Positions 45,701-49,578 of a DNA stretch of 49,578 nt are shown here, one piece after another. The DNA is taken from contig CAMZLW010000068.1 of NCBI GenBank assembly GCA_947311785.1, positions 1 through 49,578 on the forward strand. Reading direction: 5' to 3'. This stretch comes from an uncultured Ignavibacteriales bacterium (lineage in GTDB: Bacteria; Bacteroidota; Ignavibacteria; Ignavibacteriales; Melioribacteraceae). The position numbers and the translations under genes were made by a program. Position 1 is the stretch's first letter. Every line of letters starts with the position of its first letter. The notes below the pieces were generated by a model, which was given only the letters and a program-made list of their open reading frames with translations, made no database searches and was not told the origin of the DNA.

Positions 45701-46021
45701 TGAACCGCCTACTCTTTTTTCGCCATCAACAGTTGCACCCCATACGAAACCAGATTCGAAAACTGCTGCTTTATTACTACCTTTAGGGTAGATAAAGCCT
45801 GAGTTACCACTTGGTTTAATATCTGAGTCACCATTGTTGTATATCCATGTAGATATATTGTTAATATTAAAGAGAGTTCTTGATGGAGAACCCATAATAT
45901 TATCTGTTCCTGTAACTTTCCCTAATCTGTTTCCGTCTTTTCCTTCTGCAAAAGTATTACCTGCAAAAACAAACAGTAGAATTAGAAGAGGTGAAAGTAT
46001 TTTCATCATTCTAGGATTCAT
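42701..46021 (-). CDS. Large T9SS-sorted surface protein
   Basis: 1106 residues from the ATG at 46021. That start is chosen because aggag sits 8 nt upstream and the product then begins MNPRMMKILSPLLILLFVF, a clean signal peptide; an ATG at 46057 would overlap the TonB stop. The body has Asp-rich segments that look calcium-binding (EDINGDGSYDP, WSDPDLGDAGDD), a fibronectin-type III-like stretch starting APPAPIVNVIEDDAKIVLDW, and a C-terminal sorting domain (about 1010-1106) with NVFPNPYYG and ASGMYIVHV. Such giant proteins are typical of Ignavibacteria surfaces; substrate unknown. It lies between the TonB receptor and the PorV-like gene. Confidence 0.9.
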   Translation of the reverse strand: MNPRMMKILSPLLILLFVFAGNTFAEGKDGNRLGKVTGTDNIMGSPSRTLFNINNISTWIYNNGDSDIKPSGNSGFIYPKGSNKAAVFESGFVWGATVDGEKRVGGSTYDQGILPGSVIGGVAEGPDASHVRIYRVRRDWNVDGASFSAEIADGEGSAGVIKAQYELDWNEWPADKGAPFEDINGDGSYDPTIDIPGFVGADQTIWYVANDFDEDVCKSLYGSKPMGVEVQATFWGYRQAGAVGNIMFRKYKIINAGTSSFDSMFVSMWSDPDLGDAGDDYSGCDTTLSMMYTYNGVAHDNVYGDNPPAIGFDFFQGPIVPSQGDTAIVDGKLKLNYKNLPMSAHYFFINGDDVYKDPPLGDYEGTIQFHRLFNGQITTTGAPFTDPTTGEATKFTLAGDPVSGEGWIDGISHSPGDRRQGMVAGPFTMAVGDTQEVVVAELVGGGTPGIDNLQAINVLKSNDRVAQAIYNNFFKLPSAPPAPIVNVIEDDAKIVLDWGSALPRVQKTESSVVAGLDGIGEFKFQGYNVYQLPYRDATFEEARRIATFDIIDGVKVIKDKTVDAQTGEVIVIPVQFGTDSGIERTIQITKDVFRNEKLRNGTEYYFFVSAYSYNDSTHVPNNLENPLSRLNATPQKPKPGIQNGGEIDEVFLADHTEGASDGSVKVVVVDPSVLTGLSYTISFDTLSANNYYWKVTRGDGVVVLDKQTNQKSDAESPIADGLQFRVQGAPLTFTNFQVTANANGVLDPPAGAAADYYGYPGLGRTNIGNQQVSGAKWFVASTTTSPADYDTFVGRVSGYSGGYGEANQGMAALVPDDFEIRFTSNGSEVISGWDDSVMVHVPFELWNVGNAAKNDPSDDYQIFAQMFDYNLDRHFNYSGEDHGISSGTNDPFTDALYTIIPTDNSPGSAGYDALVAMASADPVGFIAGFVWAYKYGFSYPGFMRFVLANWNGGDVTTDGPYNALLPEEGTVLQIITSKPNALDDKFVVQTPKTVYVADKVDVEKINVFPNPYYGVNPNEINKYQRFVTFNHLPGKATLRIFNLAGQLVKTVIKDDNTQYVKWNLSNENDLPVASGMYIVHVDMPEIGKTKVLKVAIIQETQILDRY

Positions 46022-46056
46022 ATATTTAACTCCTAATTTAATTTTATTGTTAATCA

Positions 46057-49026
46057 TTAGTATTCTAATCTAAAACCAAGTAATATTTGTCTCGCGTTTG
46101 AATAGAACCCATTATAATCTAGCTCTAAAGATCTATATAGCTCCTTATAAACTTCGCCATATTTCTCTATTTTTTTACCACTAAGGGCAGGATCACCAAG
46201 ATAACCGTCATCATCTGCAGCACCAGAACGCGAATAAACATCTAACACATTCTTAGTATCAAATAAATTAAGAACTCTAAGGTTAACATTAAGTGTCAAT
46301 TTATCCCAAATCTTAAATGTTTTATCTATTTTCATATCAACATTAAAGAAAGAAGGAGTAATTGAAGCGTTCAACGGTTCAATTGCTGTACGGAAACGAC
46401 TATCGTCTTCCATATTATCCCCACCAATACCTCTTGTAAACGGATGACCACTGTTGTAGTTACCTAAGAAAGAGATACCAGAATTTTGTAACCAACCACC
46501 ATCGTTATTGGCAAATCTGTAATCTGCAAAAAACGATATTTGAATAGGATTAGTATATGTTAAAGGGGATACATATTGTGGTTCAAAAGGATTACCATCT
46601 TCTAATGGTGCACCTATAATACCAGCATTTGAGTTTGGATAAGAACCAGTACCTCTACCATCTTGGAAAGAAACTTGAAGATTACCACTAATTCTTTCGT
46701 AGCGTCTCATTGTTAAAACAACTTCAACACCTTTAGTAGTTGCAAAATCGCCATTTACTTTAGTATTGTACGATTGATACTTTGAATCTTTATTAGTTTC
46801 TTGAAGTGCAAATGTAATTTGTCCTTGAATGTCGTCGTAATATCCAGTAACATCAACCGCCATAAAGCTATTTAATTGATGTCTAAAACCAACTTCGTAA
46901 TGAGTTTTTCTAATTGGTTCTAAATCTGCACCTGTTGGAGAAGAAAAGAAGTTACTTTTACCCATTTCGTATGCCCAAGCATGATATCCAAGATATGCTT
47001 GATCTAAAGAAGGCATTTGAACATATTTACCAAACCCTGCATGAAAAACAGTTTTGTCTGTTACAGGAAATGCTGCACTTAAACGAGGCGTAAGTATGCT
47101 ATATGTTGGTACATCTACTATTCCATCCTCATTTAATTCACCTTTATTCCAAACAGAGCCAATAAATGCATCAGGATTTGTTTTGTCTTTCAACATTTTG
47201 TTGTCCATATCAAAATAGTCATATCGTAAACCAATATTAAGAATAAGATTATTCAATTCTATTTTATCTTGGATGTATAAACCCAATTCGACAGGTTTAT
47301 GTGGGGCATACAAACTATCGTTAACTTCTTCAGTACCTTCTAAGTTGTAACCATAGTTATCAACACCTGCTGTGTATAAAATACTTTCTTTACTAGAACC
47401 CTCATTAAGGTCGTATGCAAAACTACGTTGTGCACCACCTCTGTAAACACCCCAATTTCTGATTGTGTGCTGTTTAAAATCAGCACCAGCTTTTACAAAA
47501 TTGTGTTTATTTGGTACCCAAGAAAAGTCTAAACGTCCAGATAATCCGGTATTACTAAATTTACTATAATTACTTGCAACTCTTCCTTCGGGAACAAAAC
47601 TCCAGCCATATAAATTTAATAAATTAGGATTTCTGTATCTACGTTGTTGATCAGAAAGACCTGCCCAAGATTCCATCTCTTTTTGTGTTCTAATCCATAC
47701 AACTCCAGCATCGGCATTAGCCACACTATCACCGTAAGCCCAATAGTTAGCACCAAGGTATGGATCGGTAGTTTCGCCATCTTGGAAGGAATAACCAACA
47801 GTAGCTTTGTAAAACAATTTTTCACTAATTACGTGTGTAAAATTAAGTGAAAATGCACCGTTGTGAAAAGCCTGTTCTGAATATCTACTATTGTTAATGG
47901 AAAATATTGAAGAACCTGCTATATCACGAGTACCTGTAGTATAAGTGCCAGCAAGACGTACTTTAATTGGTTTAAAATCCATTGTAATTGTACCAGCATG
48001 TGTAAAGGCTTGACGGTTTTGATTACGTCTTACACCTTTAGGATAAACTAGGAACAATGAATCGTTATTATATCCATTTGTTTTGTCCGATTCGTAACCA
48101 ATATATCCATAGTCAAATCCAGGATAACCACGTTTAGCTTGTGATAAATCATTTTGATAATTAAAGTTATAAAAACCTTTAATTTTGTTTGAGAAAAGTG
48201 GTCCACCAATAGATAAACTAACTTCATCTTTACCATACCAGTAAGCACCAAGTCTTTTATCATCTTGATTATAAAGATCATCTGAGCTTTGGAAACCAAT
48301 GTTATCAGTAATGTATTCAGCACTTACTTTAAACTGGCTAGTACCAGATCTTAACTGAGTACGAATAATACCAGAGTTAGAACCACCAAATTCAGCAGTA
48401 AAACCACCAGCTTCAACTTGAATTTCTTCAATAGCATCGTTACCAAGAGTTACTGCACGAGTACCATTAATAGGATTACCAATGGAAATACCCTCCATAT
48501 AGTATCCAACTTCGTCTTCACGTCCACCGCGAATATGAATTTCGCCATCGTAATTAACAACACCTGCAGTAAGTGATACAATTTCAGTAACACCTCTAAC
48601 TGGTAAATTATCAATTTCATCAGATGAAACAGTTCTAATAGAACTAGTTGCATCTTTTTTAATAAGTTCTTTCTGTGCAACTACTGTAACAGTTTGTGTG
48701 GAAATGTCAGTACTAGATAGTTTAAAATCTATATAGGTTGTTAATCCACCTGTTACACGCACGTTACTTGTTATCGTTGTTTGATAACCTAAAAATGATG
48801 CTTTAACCTCGTAAGTACCAGCATCCAAATTCATAATGGTATAATTACCATCCAAATCAGTTGCAGCACCAAAACTAGAACCAACAATAATAACGTTAGC
48901 GCCTAACAATGGTTCTCCGGTTTCTGCATCTGATACCAACCCAATAAGCCTACCGCTACCTTGTGCAAAGGCTACAATAGGTAAAAGAGTAAGTAACAGT
49001 AAAAAAGTAAGGATCCTACTTTTCAT
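46057..49026 (-). CDS. TonB-dependent receptor with carboxypeptidase-like domain
   Basis: A 989-residue outer-membrane active transporter. Signal peptide (cleavage near AFA-QG, residue 21), carboxypeptidase regulatory-like beta domain (about 26-105, GLVSDAETGEPLLGANV), plug (about 120-225, with NLPVRGVTEIVSLTAGVV and IHIRGGREDEVGYYMEG), and a long 22-strand-type barrel to the C-terminal aromatic (LLGFRLEY). It resembles SusC-like receptors, yet no SusD lipoprotein is next to it; the large T9SS protein takes that place. ATG with aaggagaag upstream. The first gene of a three-gene operon. Confidence 0.93.
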   Translation of the reverse strand: MKSRILTFLLLLTLLPIVAFAQGSGRLIGLVSDAETGEPLLGANVIIVGSSFGAATDLDGNYTIMNLDAGTYEVKASFLGYQTTITSNVRVTGGLTTYIDFKLSSTDISTQTVTVVAQKELIKKDATSSIRTVSSDEIDNLPVRGVTEIVSLTAGVVNYDGEIHIRGGREDEVGYYMEGISIGNPINGTRAVTLGNDAIEEIQVEAGGFTAEFGGSNSGIIRTQLRSGTSQFKVSAEYITDNIGFQSSDDLYNQDDKRLGAYWYGKDEVSLSIGGPLFSNKIKGFYNFNYQNDLSQAKRGYPGFDYGYIGYESDKTNGYNNDSLFLVYPKGVRRNQNRQAFTHAGTITMDFKPIKVRLAGTYTTGTRDIAGSSIFSINNSRYSEQAFHNGAFSLNFTHVISEKLFYKATVGYSFQDGETTDPYLGANYWAYGDSVANADAGVVWIRTQKEMESWAGLSDQQRRYRNPNLLNLYGWSFVPEGRVASNYSKFSNTGLSGRLDFSWVPNKHNFVKAGADFKQHTIRNWGVYRGGAQRSFAYDLNEGSSKESILYTAGVDNYGYNLEGTEEVNDSLYAPHKPVELGLYIQDKIELNNLILNIGLRYDYFDMDNKMLKDKTNPDAFIGSVWNKGELNEDGIVDVPTYSILTPRLSAAFPVTDKTVFHAGFGKYVQMPSLDQAYLGYHAWAYEMGKSNFFSSPTGADLEPIRKTHYEVGFRHQLNSFMAVDVTGYYDDIQGQITFALQETNKDSKYQSYNTKVNGDFATTKGVEVVLTMRRYERISGNLQVSFQDGRGTGSYPNSNAGIIGAPLEDGNPFEPQYVSPLTYTNPIQISFFADYRFANNDGGWLQNSGISFLGNYNSGHPFTRGIGGDNMEDDSRFRTAIEPLNASITPSFFNVDMKIDKTFKIWDKLTLNVNLRVLNLFDTKNVLDVYSRSGAADDDGYLGDPALSGKKIEKYGEVYKELYRSLELDYNGFYSNARQILLGFRLEY

Positions 49027-49578
49027 ATCTTCTCCTTAATAGTTTAACGAATTTTAATCGAATTTTTTTTCAATTAGTTTAAATAATTTAGCTCGTAAGA
49101 GCCGGAAACAATAATTTGCATAAAATGCAAAAAATTTGGTTTAGGACATAAGCTCTCCTTGTTTAGAATAGTTTAATGAAATAATTGGTGTTAATATTTT
49201 TTTTAAGTTTTGGGAACTTATTTTGATTTGAGTAGTCATATAAAAGTATGATGTTAGAATTGTTTTCAAATTTCCTCGATTTTATTATAACGGAACTAAG
49301 ATAGTACAATTGTCTTTATTAGTCAAGTGTGATTTATATTGAATAATAGAGACAAATTATTTCCTATTTGCTTAGTAGTTATTGATTTAAAACAAACAAC
49401 CACTAAATACAAATCGAAGTTAATACTTCTTATTTATCTTGTCAAGTTTTTTTTATCCCCTATCACAACTGTCCGAAAGTTTTCAACAAGACAAGGATAA
49501 ACTTGTAAAATAGAGCGAAAATGAAGAATCTGTGCAAATATATGAGGAAACTTATTTTCTCAATAATTCCGAATAAAC
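49027..49578. other. Upstream region of the TonB operon
   Basis: 552 bp without a credible gene on either strand. It holds the TonB gene's ribosome-binding site, a perfect dyad (49115-49131), a short gctc/gagc stem (49091-49102), and on the minus strand a match to the Bacteroidota -33/-7 promoter pattern (TTG, 18 bp, TATATTTG) at about 49534-49562, some 510 bp from the start codon. Whether any of these are used is unknown; the gap may continue to a gene beyond the window edge. Confidence 0.6.
49115..49131. promoter_or_regulatory. Perfect dyad TTTGCAT-AAA-ATGCAAA
   Basis: Two 7-bp arms (tttgcat, atgcaaa) in perfect inverted symmetry with a 3-bp spacer, 89-105 bp upstream of the TonB gene start. 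A 17-bp palindrome at this spacing suits a dimeric repressor or activator site. No T-run follows, so it is not a terminator. Confidence 0.4.

Noticed and set aside
49534-49562. Bacteroidota-type promoter (TTG, 18 bp, TATATTTG) on the minus strand
   Set aside because: The match is good, but it lies about 510 bp before the TonB start, and such AT-rich matches are expected by chance.

Overview
The window is AT-rich (about one third G+C by eye) and reads as chromosomal DNA from a Bacteroidota/Chlorobi-side bacterium, most likely in or near the Ignavibacteria. The pointers are type IX secretion (T9SS) C-terminal sorting domains with the NYPNPFNP signature, PorV-like and DUF5723-like outer-membrane barrels, a TonB receptor with a carboxypeptidase-like regulatory domain, a GWxTD-domain protein, and an F-ATPase locus that lacks the beta and epsilon genes. 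Taxonomy is inferred from protein families only. No rRNA, tRNA or CRISPR array was found.

Layout. 1-76 is a heptamer tandem repeat cut by the window edge. 270-3298 (minus) holds obgE behind a very acidic protein of unknown function. 3614-12230 (plus) is a propionyl-CoA/methylmalonyl-CoA module: carboxyltransferase, biotin carboxylase, biotin carrier, and both methylmalonyl-CoA mutase subunits. The mutase chaperone GTPase MeaB lies at 16365, across a minus-strand single-chain purL (12332-16090). 17469-19396 is a mobile-element scar: an internally deleted IS end, the N-terminal third of a glycogen synthase gene, and a decayed ISAon1-like IS. 19462-21939 has a lipoprotein, a LapA-like membrane protein and a YifB/ComM ATPase. 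22199-26712 (plus) encodes cell-envelope proteins: a T9SS cargo, a lipoprotein and an outer-membrane barrel.

26718-41538 (minus) is a 23-gene co-directional run. In transcription order it is GWxTD protein, LpxL-like acyltransferase, DUF4160/DUF2442 pair, M23 peptidase, bactofilin, AtpZ, AtpI-like protein, atpB-E-F-H, a BrnT/BrnA-type toxin-antitoxin pair, atpA-G, then ffh-rpsP-khpA-rimM-trmD-rplS, a terminator, and an MqnA-like protein. 41665-49026 (minus) is a three-gene outer-membrane operon: TonB receptor, about 1,100-residue T9SS-sorted surface protein, PorV-like barrel, ended by a strong terminator.

How the parts work together. The carboxylase, mutase and MeaB would interconvert propionyl-CoA and succinyl-CoA, although no methylmalonyl-CoA epimerase is present here. 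The minus-strand run joins envelope building, ATP synthase and SRP/ribosome maturation genes. Its oddest feature is a toxin-antitoxin module between the delta and alpha subunit genes of ATP synthase, with a second small two-gene module (DUF4160/DUF2442) a few genes upstream. The TonB/T9SS/PorV operon is the best candidate for a little-described uptake or surface-assembly system.
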